This document shows positions 1 to 12,564 of a stretch of 64,000 nucleotides of DNA, one piece after another. This DNA is from Mytilus californianus (lineage: Eukaryota > Mollusca > Bivalvia > Mytilida > Mytilidae): positions 57,362,851 to 57,426,850 of the forward strand of contig NW_026262582.1 in the NCBI RefSeq assembly GCF_021869535.1, in the 5' to 3' direction. Numbering within the stretch: position 1 is the stretch's first letter; each line of letters begins with the position of its first letter. The notes under the pieces were generated by a model. That model saw only the letters and a program-made list of their open reading frames with translations, had not been told where the DNA came from and made no database searches. The translations under genes were made by a program, and so were the position numbers.

Positions 1-2800
1 TTGTATTATTGATTATGTACATACTTAAACAACAATATTCAAACACATTTTTCATTTGTTACTGCATCACTAAGGACATCATATCACTTAGTGCCAGATT
101 AATTCAGATTAAGGTAATAGGACACATACTTTTTTCAACATGCAAGTCATAGAACATTGAGTTTTTACATCTCAAATCAGTAAAGGACATTCATTTTTTT
201 TGTCATAACCAGAATTTGCACCGGTCCCACCTGGCTGATAAATATTGCACAGTCCCTAATGGTCTGACTACCGAGCTAATGATACTTTCTTAAAGTCCAC
301 CATCAGTGGTTTAGTTATTTACCAACATGGATTTGTCTCTGTTGAAGTAAGATTATGAACCTTGTAACACGAAATAAATCAATGGGAGTTGACAGTGAAT
401 TTTGGGCATTTATGAGACGAAATAAACGATAAACAGCTCAGAACGTATAAAATTAAATCATACATGAGCATAAAGGTCCAGACAAAAAACCGAGGCGACA
501 ATGCTGTCCATTTTTAGTTCTGGTAAAAATGAAATTGTGGTGAAATATCATTTGAACAATATTTCTTTTAGACATCATGGTGGCTGTCGAAATTTTTTAT
601 GTCACTTTCTATTAATGTTTTAATAGTGTTTTCATGCAGTGTTTAGTTTTATAACACACAGTTAGAATATCGACTATTTTATATGTATTTGAGAAAATCT
701 TAGCGGGACATAGCAATAAATGTGCAAAATATACTTTAATAAAAGACATAAGCTGTATATCGTATCATCTAATAATTATTCAATTATATACTTAGGAGGA
801 GATATTGAATGAATATGATGGTTTGAGAAACAGTACTGAAATATATGCAAAATACAACAAAGTGAAATTTCGTAGTATTAATTTCTTGTCAGATTTCCTA
901 CGTTTATTTCAACTATTTACTTTACATGTTAATGGTGTAAGAAGGAATGTTTGTTTGAAATTATATTTGTGAATTAAATGTTTTTAAAACTTCCGTTTCA
1001 AGTGTCTGATCAAAATGACTTTACACAGTCATGTTTGCTTGCATTGAAGTTGCACCATCGTTTAACAGTTAGACTTCTTTTTTCAAAATGGAACAGTTAT
1101 ACTATTCACTTCATGTGAATGTTTTACTACATTTGGAACCACATATCAATCATTAATCAACAATGGAAAAAATGAAATAACAAAATTACTGCAAGGTAAA
1201 TTCAAAGAGGGAAGTCCATAAAAACAGACATAACCAAACGATCGACTAAGAAAACCATCATTTGTATATATTATATGTACAATATCAACGTATATACATA
1301 ATGAACTGAAGAATATTTTTTGACAGTACATAGACAATAATATTGTCTTATACATTCAAGTTATTAGAATAACAGTGTTGATTAATTACATAAATGCGAT
1401 CGGTATGTTGATCTTCAAATTATAATGAATATGTATTTATCCTTTCTAAATGCAATAATTTAAACCAAAGAATTCAAAAAAGAGTTGACTTTATTCTAAC
1501 GAATATTCATTCAAAAAACGAAAATATTAAAAACAATTGTTTATATTTTCTATTACTTAGTGTATTTAATTTCAACATAAAAAATCACCCAATTTCATAA
1601 CCAAAAGGTCAAAATGCTATAGAGATATTTAATCTACAACATTTGGCTATTTTTGTATGACCATTAGCAATTAGTCTAAATGCAGTTCGCCAATTTGCAT
1701 AACGTTGTACCGTATAATCTGCGCATCTCAAAATAAAAGATCATTCATAAAGTTAAGAGAAATTTTATTTCATTTTATTTCAAATTTTTACAATTTTTCA
1801 TGTTCTAACGGTTTATTTCTTTTTGTAATGCATTAAAATCGGAATAACAGTACTGTAGTTGAAGAGTTGCCGCCGTCAATTTTGTTATTCCTTAATTATA
1901 CAGTAAATATGTTAATAAATTAACCTTGCAGGAATTAAATGATGATAACGCTTTTAGAGTTGTAACTAATTGTTCCCATTGACTAATTATTTTATGATTA
2001 AAAATTAATCCAAAGAATATTGAAAAATCAATACAAAACACTTTAGATAATGAAGCTATAAATTGTCTTCCATATGGGGGATTTCAAAAACTTATTTCAT
2101 ACAACATGTGGGATGGTTACCAATGAAACAACATCAATTAAAGACCAAGTTTTATTTTTATCTGAAAGACGATACATAGCTTCATTTCATATTGAAGTTT
2201 GAACGTTCTTCGAATTTTTTATTAAGATTAAAACTTAACATTTGCCAAAAGTTTATACAAATGAAACTGAAATAGTGTCAAATTTTGTTAAGATTGAATA
2301 CGTTTTGAAAAGTATGTTAGTATGACATAAATTTGAAAAAGTTCGGGTCTACCATATTTAAGAACCTTCTATTATGGTGAAACTAAAATAAAAGCGTTTG
2401 TTTGTCCGTCTTGGATTCTTAAAGATATGTCTAAACGATTTCACCCATCCGACTTTTCACATAAACTTCAGTCTATCGTATAATAAATATTGTCTTTGAA
2501 TTCAGATTTAATGGTGACAAAAAAGTTAGTCAATGGTAATGATTGTTACAACTTTCAAAACTACAACATTAAAAGATTCCTACAAAGAATGCTTCAAACA
2601 GTACCATATTTAATTAATTTTTTTTATAATGGGATCAGTGTCATTTCTTATTCTAGGGTTGTCAGTTCATTAATTCTTTCTTTTTATTTCAGATAATATT
2701 GCTTTTCTATTAAGTACTATCTGGAATGTCGTTAAAATTAATCCGATGTGACTCTATAAAGATTTTCCCGTGAAAACCAGGTTTAAATTTGTCAAATTTC
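1..2800. other. AT-rich non-coding stretch
   Basis: No gene or recognisable repeat is seen here. The open frames are under 70 codons, have no domain-like composition and sit in AT-rich sequence full of stops. Distal introns or UTRs of an off-window gene cannot be excluded. Confidence 0.5.
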
Positions 2801-2804
2801 TGAT

Positions 2805-3700
2805 TAGCTCACCTGGCCCAAAGGTCCAATTGGGATTTTCTTATCACTTGGCGTCCGTCGTCGTCTGTTAACTTTTACAAAAATCTTCTTCTCTAAAACT
2901 ACTGAGCCAAATTTAACCAAACTTGGCCACAATGTTTATTGGGGTATCTAGTTTTAAAAATGTGCTAAATGACCCCGCCTGCCAACCAAAATGGAAGACA
3001 TGGCTAAAAAAAAAGCATAGGGCCAAAAAATCAAGTTTTGTATATTATTTTGAAAACCGTTATAAATAGTGAAAATCTGACTGGAGCAGAGATGTTCAAA
3101 ATGTTGAGCTCTACCAATTGATTATATACGTCAAAACTGTCAAACGACTTCTTATAGGAGTTATTTCCCTTAAATGACAAATTTTACTATTTATTTTTTT
3201 CATTTTTGCCTATTATCTTGAAAACTATAACAGATAGAGAGAAACTTTAAATTGCAAAAATGATCAGCAACACAAGGTCTACAAACAAGTCTCATGGTCG
3301 AAATCGTCAGTCGACTCCTTATTGGAATTATTGCCCTTTGCTAACAATTTTTACCATTTTTTTGCGTTTCTGCCTTGTATCTTGTGAATAAGTAAGATAG
3401 AAACTTGAATAAGTAAAAATGATCAGCAACACTAGATCAATAATTAAGACAATTATGGAGGAAATTGTCCGACGACTTCTTATTGGAGTTATTGCCCTTT
3501 AATGACGATTTTTATCGGTTTTTTTGTTTTTGCGTTTTGCCTTATATGATAAAATTTCTAATAGATACATAGACACTTTAAATCACAAAAATGATCAGCA
3601 TGGCAAGATCTACGAACATGTTAAATTTTGCAGATATAGTAAGTAGACTGTCATTTTTTATAGGAGTGATTGCCCTTAAATGAGGATTTTGTTTACTCTC
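2805..3700. repeat. Tandem repeat element with AGCTCACCTGGCC end
   Basis: The block opens with a conserved end containing AGCTCACCTGGCC, followed by a GC-richer CGTCCGTCGTCGTC stretch. About four diverged tandem units of roughly 165-175 bp follow. Each contains a version of 'TTATTGCCCTTTAATGAC' (near 3165, 3326, 3489 and 3669) and of 'GATCAGCAACACAAGATC'. The same end recurs inverted near 40345-40195. The layout is like other bivalve non-autonomous elements built from an end plus a tandem core. No coding capacity is seen. Confidence 0.6.
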
Positions 3701-3917
3701 TTTTATGATTTGAGCAAAGACTAAAGAAGATACAGAGAAACTAAACAGACTAAAGAATCAGCAATACAAGATCAACAAAACAGAAATTTTTGTCATGAAT
3801 TCTATTCTCGTCTATAATGTTGGAAAGTGTCCTTTGTAGAATATGCACATAGACCAAAGTGAACGACATAGCCTCTTTAGAGCCTCTAGTTTTTTCTATT
3901 TGTATAGCTACAATTGT

Positions 3918-5024
3918 TAACAAAAAGTAAAATAACAAAAATACCGAACTCCATGGAAAATTCAAGGAGAAATATCATTTTGAAATTGCAAAATCAAAAA
4001 GCCCAATCACATCAAACGAATGAAAAACAACTTCCATATTCCTGACTTAGTACAGGCATTTCCTTATGTAGAAAATGGTGAATGAAACCTGGTTTGATAG
4101 CCAGCTAAACCTATTTTATAGGTTAAAATGTCAAAAATACGGGTACAGCAGTCATCATTGTGTTATAATCTTAACAAACAAACAACTATGTCAACAAAGA
4201 AAAACAAAATGGCATATAGACACCATATAGACAAAGCACATAAGCAAAAATAAAAGACAAGAATACAAAAAATGACAATAGCAGGATAACTCAATGGCCG
4301 GATCTATAAATACCGAGCCACGCCAAAAGGATAATATCAGAAATGGACTAAAGAGTAAAGGTTAAAAATATATAAAGACAAATAAAAAACCAGTATAATA
4401 CGTAATTAAGATGTTAAATAACGTCAATACCTAGAATCTATACTTCAAGACCATCCTGTATTATTTGTAAAGTTGATACGGAATATTTATCAACAAGGTC
4501 TTTGTATCTTCCGATGATTTTTTTTAGAATAAAGATGAAACGTTCTTTGGCATAACCCTGGTTCATCAACTTTCTGCTCAGACACTGGTGACGTTTTATA
4601 AAATCTGAATAGTAGCTGCAAGCTCTTGAATATCGAATGAGTTGGGAAATGTATATCCCATATGAAGGTGAGGTTGGTATATTGCTGCTAAGGTTGGGGA
4701 AATTTATGATTTCAAAACTAAAATCGCCTCGTTTGTCATAGATTCTGGTACTGAGATTACCTCTTTTGTCGAATTCGAGGTATAAGTCTAAAAATGAGGC
4801 GGAGGAAGCTGTGTCTGTTGTTTCTTTAATGTCTAGTTCTAGAGGATAGATTAATTGAACCCCATCAGAAAAGTTTGGATTGTTAATGGAAAGAACATCA
4901 TCAATATATTTGAATGTGAAATAAATGATCTGGCTTCTTTGATCTTCTTGTTTTTGACAAGTTTCTGAAGGAACTCCGACTCATATGACAATAAGAAGAG
5001 GTTGGCAAGCAGTGGCGCACAATT
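3918..5024 (-). mobile_element. 5'-truncated Penelope-like (Naiad-type) copy E
   Basis: Read on the minus strand, this holds the last third of an RT and its 3' untranslated tail. Homology with the copies at 17.4 and 35.4 kb starts around 5024, inside the RT segment following GIPMG, so everything upstream is missing. The tail ends near 3918 with the family's 'GAGTTCGGTATTTTTGTTA' type ending. Dead-on-arrival 5' truncation is typical of target-primed retroelements. Confidence 0.8.
4440..5024 (-). pseudogene. Penelope-like RT C-terminal fragment
   Basis: Minus-strand translation gives, across one frameshift near 4915, the family signatures CAPLLANLFLLSYESEF, FTFKYIDDVLSINN (catalytic YIDD), FLDLYLEF, YDKRGDFSFEIINFP and YGIYISQLIRYSRAC, ending in a YKDLVDKY-like C-terminus. 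The fingers and the front of the palm (motif A) are absent, so it cannot encode an active enzyme. Similarity to copies A and B is very high in this part. Confidence 0.85.
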
Positions 5025-7070
5025 AAACTTGTGAAAAAAAGAATAGTCTAGACTTGTAAATATAGTACACAAAACTTTACTTAAAATGTACTTTCAACCT
5101 ACTAATGAACATCATCAACGTTACTATTACTGCTTATTCACTGTCATTATTTCATAAAACACTGCGTTAAATTTTTAGAAATTATTGCAAACATGCCTTC
5201 GTGATTTTTTACCACTTTTACGCAAATCAATAAAATCTTACAACGGTTTGATCAATGCAGAATGACAAATAATTAGTTGATCCTGACAATACATATGTCG
5301 AACAGTCATTTTATTCCGCTTTTAGCGATTCCTTGATCTGTCCCAAGTTACTTTTATTTCAATTTTTACAAACCAGCCTTGTAAATGAATGTGAAAAGTT
5401 TTATCATAAAATTAATCTGCTGCAGGATTTCCCTACTTGCAGTCACTTAAAGCATTTAAAAATTTCAGATTTTTTTAACATTCTCTGACATGTAGTGTTC
5501 TGCCCAGTCATTTTCCCTCTCTTTTCAGTGTTCTTAAGATTGAAGTGAATTTCAAATATTTTTAATGATATAAGAATATTAATCTAAAGAATAATAAGTG
5601 AATTCTCATATTTGCCGCAAATCATACTTCACTATATTTCACCGTATTTTTTCAAATGGGTTTTCCCTATGCACAAACGAATATCAGATTATTTATTTTG
5701 TTTCGTAAAATAAATCTGTGTTGATTGTACATAACAGCTTCAAATATCGGTATCCAGCTTTGTTATAGATACTTGCATGTGGCATTACTTATTTTCGTTC
5801 TCTTTCCCTTGAGATTTAGTCATTTTCAATTGCTCTCCAAAAAGTAATTATAAGTTCTCATTCACACCTTTTTATTGAATATTGAATATGAAGAAAAAAT
5901 GATGAAACGGAAGTATACGTCTCCAAAAATATCTGTGATGCATCTTGTTTTTTTTTTTGTAATTGACTTGAAGCTGAAAAGAAATAATTAATTAACGGTT
6001 TTATCATGAAATGCAATGTATACTGCATGCAACACAGTTCCAGATGTCAAATTAAAATCTGATTTCAAATCATCTGATAGATAAAGATTGTTTTTCAAGC
6101 TAAACAGAGAAAGATTTTGCAGTAACTTGTTTTACACTGTAAGAAAATTAGAGGTTAAAACAATAAGATTGTTAATCTTTGACATGTGGATGTTATCTGA
6201 TGTAACGTTGGTAATCAAATGTACTATTTACTCGGGTTGTCCCAAGAACCGATGGTTGACGAATTAATGATTGAGATTCTCAGCTCACATAAGATTGTAT
6301 TTTTCTTGCAGGACCACTGTTGAATATTTCATGCATATATTCAGGTTCTAACAAATTACACAATATATATTTTTGGACGGTTGTGCCGTCTAAGTGTAAA
6401 GACTTGGAAGAATGACGGAAAATAAGAATATATCATGAAAAAGCGTGCAAGTAGCTCGGGAGGATTAACCGGAAACAAATATCCCATAAGAAATTGTTGC
6501 AATGTTTCTTTTGTAGGGTTAAAAAACGCGTGCCACTCTTCTAACACAAATTATAGAATTAATGTAACAAATATAATGTAATTCCCTATTTCCACTGAAC
6601 TGTTGTAAGGCATTCAAACAGACAACTTTCCTCTGTATGATAAGGTTGTTTAATCTAACTGTAGTCAACGTGCCCGATTTTCTATACCTAAGGAAGCTTT
6701 TCATTTTTTGAATAAATTTTGAATTTTCAATTACTTTGGCCTCGAGCACCATAGAAAAGACATTTATTGTCGAAATTCGCATCTGGTGCATTAAAATTTG
6801 TATCGTTAATGTTATGCTAAACGTCTTCAATATAAAAAGTAAACTTTTTTCAGCAATTCATTATATATGATCTAGCCTGACGCAAAACCTGCAATTTGGT
6901 TGTAAAAGAATGAAAATATCATTGGCCTTACATCAATTATTAGTTACGCAAGTTTGGCTAACGAGATATCCTGGTAATAAGTTGACATCAGCGTAGGCGT
7001 GTTTTCTAGACGGGATACCAGTCTTTAAAGCTAGTTGCATAACTACAGTTATATATGAATTATATATATA
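5025..7070. other. Non-coding stretch
   Basis: AT-rich sequence without a supported gene. The two overlapping minus-strand frames at 6356-6830 (63 and 103 codons) have no recognisable motif, and I regard them as chance. Confidence 0.45.
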
Positions 7071-7074
7071 TGTT

Positions 7075-7525
7075 TAAAAAGGAGGAGATGTGTAATGAAT
7101 GACAATGAGAAAATTATCCTAAAGAGTAAAAATGAAGCGGATTTAAGCATTTACATGTCACCGTACGGCCTTCGTTAATAAACAAAACGCATACAGTAGT
7201 GTAAGCAATTAAAAGGCCCCAACATGATAAAATGTGAAAAAAATCGAATGAAATGTCAAATCAATAAACGAAAAATATAAGCTACTAACTGGGGATATGC
7301 ACATACAGAATGTGGCTGAGTTAAACATGTTTTCAAGCGCTCAACCCTCTCCAACTTGAGACAGTTGTGTAGCAGCACAACATAAGAACACACTGTAAAA
7401 TAGTTTGAAATTATTGTCTCATCTTATCGAATCGATCCAAAAAACAACTGAAATGGAGATAAAAGACACAAATTACCGATCTAAGAGTACTTGCAGTTAC
7501 TCTGTTGCAATAGTTATTTGTTTTT
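7075..7525 (+). repeat. Dispersed repeat family R1, copy
   Basis: Starts with GAGGAGATGTGTAATGA and CAATGAGA, continues with CACCGTACGGCCTTCG, an AAAGGCCCC..ATGA..AAATGT block, a CATGTTTTCAAGCGCTCAACCC block, and ends near an AAGAGTACTTGCAGTTACT motif. The same ordered blocks occur at 20.45, 21.27, 24.17 and 28.24 kb, and inverted at 12.2 and 55.8 kb. I know this as a very common Mytilus repeat (memory, not a search). No ORF. Confidence 0.7.
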
Positions 7526-7552
7526 ATTGTAATTAAGCTTATAAGACAATGA

Positions 7553-7830
7553 CATGTTTACCTTTTATGTCTATTTGCTTTCCTCACACATTATTGTCAT
7601 TATAATGGAATTCTATGCGACTGTCATATAAGTGAGAGGTTTAGCTAGCTATAAAACCAGGTTTAATCCACCATTTCCTGCAAAAGGAAATGTCTGTACC
7701 AAGTCAGGAATATGACAGTTGTTTTCTATTCGTTTAATGTGTTTGAACTTTTGATTTTGCCATTTGATAAAGGACTTTACGTTTTGAATTTTCCTTGGAG
7801 TTCGGGATTTTTGTTATTTTGCTTTTTACT
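7553..7830 (+). repeat. Solo 3' tail of the Naiad-type PLE
   Basis: Carries the same ordered words as the end of PLE copy A (18370-18637): TAAGTGAGAGGTTTAGCTAG, CTATAAAACCAGGTTTAATC, CCAAGTCAGGAATATGACAG, and the terminal GAGTTCGGGATTTTTGTTA. No RT sequence precedes it. It is either an extremely 5'-truncated insertion or a pseudo-LTR remnant. Confidence 0.75.
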
Positions 7831-7834
7831 GAAA

Positions 7835-9930
7835 GCTAGTTCATGGCTAATAACAAATAAAAAAATATCCATCGAGACTTAATTATCAATTAGAAATCAT
7901 CCAACTGATTTTGAGGAAAAACGTCATAAATAAAAAAGCATGACCTTGTGCAATGCCAAAATATGTCTGTAATATCGACAGGATGTACATGATATAGGAC
8001 CATAAGTTCCATAAAGTTTTAGCAATTAAATTTAAGTTTTTATTTAATTGTGTTCGTATATTACACTCGAGGGAGGATAGAGAAAGATTTTAGTAAAAGA
8101 ACTAGATATTTTCACCCAGAGGACAGTAACTGAAAGATATGACCGTTAATCTTCTAGATGTATTTATTAGTCATAGTGTTGGATGTTTAAATATTTTATC
8201 GGTTTGATAATTATTACACAAACCTGCATTGTAAGACACATCTCAAGGGATTTATATATCTATAAAGCTAAACATTATGATCATTATTTCCACTTAAGTT
8301 CGTTTTTGAATTTTGTTTGTTCGAGAGTATCATATTTACAATTCTAAATTACATATTTATGTGTAAAAGCGATAGTTTGTTTGATGTTCTATTTTTTATC
8401 AGTTATTTCAAATTTCATGAAATTAATCGAAACGAATTCAAACTTTTAGGCATACTAATTTTTCAAATCGGATAATTTCTACTGTCCATTCAAAGAGAAT
8501 TTGTTACAATATTTGGTACCGGATTTTAATCAATAACCAAGACTTTATTGCATTGTTTGCATTAATAAGAAATTGAAACGTGTGCAGCAATGTATTGATA
8601 ATGGCCTGAAAACTATTGCCAGATGTCAAAAGTTATAAGGATAATGATATAGCTCTCTCTTTTACATTAAAGTTGTTGAAATAATAGTATTAATATAATG
8701 CGTCAGTGTTATCTGAATGTTGATCATTAAAGGAATGTGAATGTGTGTATTTTTATCTTTTCTTATGTTAAAAATACATACGAATGAATTCAGATAAGGC
8801 CCGGATGTATAAGGTTCGTTTTATTTTATTTTTTAATTGTCATTATGCCATATATACGTGATCTCCAAAAGATCTATATTGATCCTAGCTTGATTTTGGT
8901 CGCTTTCATCTTTATTCAAAATACAATTATGCGTCTCATTTTAAACAAAGCATGTAAAATGATCACGATATTATTAGTATTCTGTTATTTAAGATATGGT
9001 TTGAATAAATTCTTAAATATCTACAAAACAAAGATATGGTTTACTGTTCAAAATTCTACAGCATAAAGACAAAAAAGATCTAAAAACACCTTAACATGGT
9101 AAGCTTCCACTTGTATCTATAAAACAAACTATAATACCGACTTTAATGACACGTGTTTAAAACACGCTCGAAACTCTAAATTCTTGAAATATGACATTAA
9201 ATCTAAAAAAAATAGAGCATTAAAACAAAATAGCCTTAACAAAACCGCAATAATCGTGTAATGTCACCCACCCCGAGGGAATTTCAACCTTAGTTTTCGA
9301 ACAATTCTTATATTACCGAAAATTTTGAAACAAGGGATGGCACTTCAGATCATACCAGAGCAATGACTACTGTGCATGATCGAGGTAGTCTAGTTCAACA
9401 AACATATATTTCACATGAGAGACTGACTATTAGTTTATGTTTGGAATATCTGTATGATAGTAAAACAAATTAAACAATACTTAACAAAAACATTCCTGGA
9501 AATCTTCTTAGCCCAATAGCGATCCTGTCGTTTCAGTTTACTGCTACAAACCAAAGCACTATAAACCTCTGCCATTTTAAAGGTTATTTTTTTCTGGTAT
9601 GACATTGTTTCCAAATTATTATTAAACTTGTGTAAAATGGAATAAAAATTGATATTGGTTTATGATATAAAACTGCTATGTAATATTGATATTTAGTTAA
9701 TCATATTCTAGCATTGTTTATCTCCGAAAGTAAATTACACAGATAAGGCGCGTCCGGCAAAATTATCTCTCACACTTCATTATCGTTTTAAAAATTCTCA
9801 GTGAAAATACATTCATGTTTAGTCAGTCATAAAATATCCATTATGAAATTTCAATATAATGCAATGAACTATCAAATTAAAGATATTCCCATTAACTTTA
9901 CTAAATCGTGTATTGTTTGAGATAATGCAT
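7835..9930. other. Non-coding stretch
   Basis: AT-rich, with no supported gene or RNA. The 73-codon frame at 8845-9066 shows no motif or splice context. Confidence 0.45.
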
Positions 9931-9934
9931 ATAA

Positions 9935-10030
9935 AAAAAAACTCATTATAGATACCAGGATTGAATTTTTGTACGCCAGACGCGCGTTTCTTCTAAAAAA
10001 AAGACTCTTCAATGAGACGTTTGAATCAAA
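9935..10030. repeat. Short dispersed repeat (ACGCGCGTTTC type)
   Basis: Contains 'CCAGACGCGCGTTTCTTCT' followed by an AGACTC..CAATGAGACG block. A related block lies at 58615-58680 with CAGACGCGCGTTTCGTCTAC, and diverged relatives lie near 22985 and 48330. It is a dispersed element end with no coding content. Confidence 0.55.
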
Positions 10031-10094
10031 AAAGTTTAAAAAAAACAAAAACAAAAAATAAACGAAGTACGAAATTGAAGAGCATTGAGGAAAC

Positions 10095-10700
10095 CAAGAA
10101 ATTACTTGCTATTGGTTTGAAATAATATCTTGTATGTTAAATGGGGATGAAACAGTGAGTTATTTATATGATTTGATTTCCAACATCAGTAACATGCCAT
10201 CTCCTCCATCGTTAGACGTTCATATATATCAATTAATACGTTTCACAAGTGCGTCTTCACACTGTACGGAGTTTACTAGCAGGGATGTGTGCCTCAAACA
10301 AAAACTGCTCTCACAGAGTTTTGAGGAAGAACGACTGAAATCGACACTACATACGTTTCACAGTCACCATTACGAATACGGTTGACTGATGCGATAAGTC
10401 TGTGTCTCAACTGACTAGCCATATGTTTTCGCAGTCTTAGATCTTTGATACCATAATAGTTTCCTCATCTAGGATTTTATTGATTGTGTCGTATTCCCCA
10501 TTATGACATTTTGACTGACTGTCCATTCGCACGATTGGTGATGCATGCATAGTAGAAAACGATAATCTTTTCGACGTACCCGGTTTCGCTCTTTTTGGAA
10601 ATCATGCGCTTCCTTTATTGTTTTCGTTTTTTACCTTTTTTGTCTTCTTAATCGATTTTCGAGATTTGAACTTCAATAAACTACTGTTGCCTTAAATTAT
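10095..10700 (+). pseudogene. Diverged Penelope-like RT fragment, copy C
   Basis: The open frame 10134-10385 matches the last part of the PLE RT seen elsewhere in the window. 'SNMPSPPSLDVHIYQLIRFT' aligns with SNIPTSPAYGIYISQLIRYS, then CTEFTSRD, LKQKLLSQSFEEERLKSTLH and a HYEYG ending corresponding to RYGDL. The YIDD catalytic core is absent. Downstream, 10571-10700 matches a block at 19870-19985 that also follows a PLE fragment, so it is probably part of the 3' UTR of this subfamily. The copy is more diverged than A, B and E and represents another subfamily. Confidence 0.65.
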
Positions 10701-10909
10701 ATATATGTCCTGTTCATTGATTTATACAAACAAATATAAGTGTAAAGAAGAAATACATAAAGGTTTTAAGATGACTAATGTCATATATAGACTTTTGTTA
10801 TACAAAGAATTCACTGTGCAAGCTAAATGGGTTTTTTTCTATTTGAGGTGTTTACACTGTACGTACAAGCAGAAATGACTGTTTTTCATCCATTCTAACT
10901 CCTTTTAAA

Positions 10910-11005
10910 TTACGTTCGATTCCCTAAGTTTATGTTTGTTACCTTGATTTGTCTCTTCCCACTCGATTTACGACATTTGAACATCGGTAAACTACTGTCG
11001 CCTTA
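10910..11005 (+). repeat. Copy of the PLE-subfamily 3' block
   Basis: 'GATTCCCTAAGTTTATGTTT', then a CATTTGAACATCGGTAAACT stretch, matches the blocks at 10571-10700 and 19870-19985 but has no RT fragment in front of it. Confidence 0.5.
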
Positions 11006-11289
11006 ATTTGTCAACGTTAATGTTTGTCAGCTTTTAAACGTTTGTTTTTGGGTTCTGGCTTCATTTAACTTTTATAAAATATGCAACCCATATAATACCA
11101 GGCCAAAGTGTATAGTGCTAATTTGGACCAAGTTAAATTTAATCCAAAGGGTCAACCAAAACTCATAAGTCGATAAAAAAGACAAAACCATGGACAAAGA
11201 GAATAAACTGTTGGCACAGAGATATGTCTTGGCTGTCGGCATAACATTCCGAAAAATACAATCTGATGGACAGCAACATTGCTTATTAA

Positions 11290-11895
11290 TTCAGTCACTG
11301 GACCATTCCTAGGGGACAGGGCCTCAAAATAGTCGTCAAACTGATATGTACCGATAGTAATGCAACTTTATATTAAATATCAATGATCTTTCACAAGTAG
11401 TTCCAATCAAACTAACTTAAGCAGAAAACTTAACATTGAAAATGGCTAATTAATTCAAAATCACTGGACCATGTCGTAGGGGGCAGGGCCTCTAAATAGG
11501 TGTCAAACTGATATGTACTGATAGTAATGCAACTTCATACAAAAAATCATTGATCTATTACGAGTAGATCCTAACAAACTAACTTAAGCAGAAAAATTAA
11601 CATTAAAAATTGCTAATTAATTCAAAGTCTCTGGACCATGTTCTTAGGGACAAGGCCTCAAAATTGTAGTCAAACTAATATGTACTGATAGTAATGAAAC
11701 TTTAAATTAAATATCAATGATCTATCACAAGTAGTTCCTATCAAACTAACTAAAGCAGAAAACTTAACAATTGTTGACGCCGGAGCCGTCACCATCACTG
11801 TCACCGTCACCGTCGCCGTCGCCGGAAAAGCAATCCTTATGTCTCGCTTTCTGAGACTTTCGTCGCAGGCGAGAGAAAAACGACGAAAGGACAAA
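11290..11895 (+). mobile_element. Pearl/Helitron-like non-autonomous element
   Basis: Three tandem units of about 166-167 bp (CTGGACCAT at 11298, 11464 and 11631) are followed by a degenerate CACCGTCACCGTCGCCGTCG simple repeat at 11785-11823. A right flank with a hairpin then follows at about 11843-11873 (CTCGC..GCGAG arms). Tandem core, then microsatellite, then right flank with a hairpin is the architecture reported for bivalve pearl/Helitron-related elements. Another copy of the right flank is at 53270-53360. No Rep/helicase ORF is present, so it is non-autonomous. Confidence 0.6.
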
Positions 11896-12189
11896 GAACA
11901 GCTATTAAGGAGACAATATCAAAAATTCAACTAAATTTAAATGTATCATACTCATTTCAGTGCATCATAAAAGTCTAACAATATTCAAAGTAGCCTGTAA
12001 TCCGCAAGTTTGGGTAACCAAATGCAAACAAACTTTGGAACGTCGAATTCCAAAGTACTGAAGACGACAGTCAAAATTGTCTTATGTCAACCTTATTCCC
12101 GGGAATTATTACATAAGTTTTAATTCAATAACATAATTCATATACAGCAAATTTACAGTCGAGTCTATCTTTAAGGTCATGCAATGTTT

Positions 12190-12560
12190 CTTATGTTGTG
12201 CTGTAACACTACTGTCCCAGGTTAGGGGAAGGTTGAGCGCTCACAAACATGTATAACCCCGCCTATTTCTTTGAGTGCCTGTCCCAAGTCAGGAGCAAGT
12301 AGTTCAGTGGTTGTCGTTGGTTCATGTCAGTCATATTTGTTTTTCGTTAATTGTTTTGTTATTAGTTAGACCGTTAGTTTTCTCAATTGAATTGTTCCAT
12401 ATTTTTCAGGTCCGGGTCTTTTATAGCCGACTATACGGTATGGGTTTTTTCTCATTGTTGAAGGCGAAACGGTTGCCTATAATTGCTTACATCCACTTCA
12501 TCTGAACTTTAATGGATAGTTGTCTCATTGGCAATCATACCACGACCTATTTTTATACTG
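12190..12560 (-). repeat. Dispersed repeat family R1, inverted copy
   Basis: The reverse complement carries the R1 blocks: a 'GATAGTTGTCTCATTGGCAA' end at 12515-12535, the AACCCCGCC..GTCCCAAGTCAGGAGC stretch at 12257-12297 and the GTAACACTACTGTCCCAGG block. The 76-codon plus-strand frame inside it is a by-product of the repeat. Confidence 0.65.
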
Positions 12561-12564
12561 TAGC

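Noticed and set aside
11670-11894. 74-codon minus-strand ORF with TATVTVTVMVT run
   Set aside because: Translation of the GTCACC/GTCGCC simple repeat in the pearl-like element.
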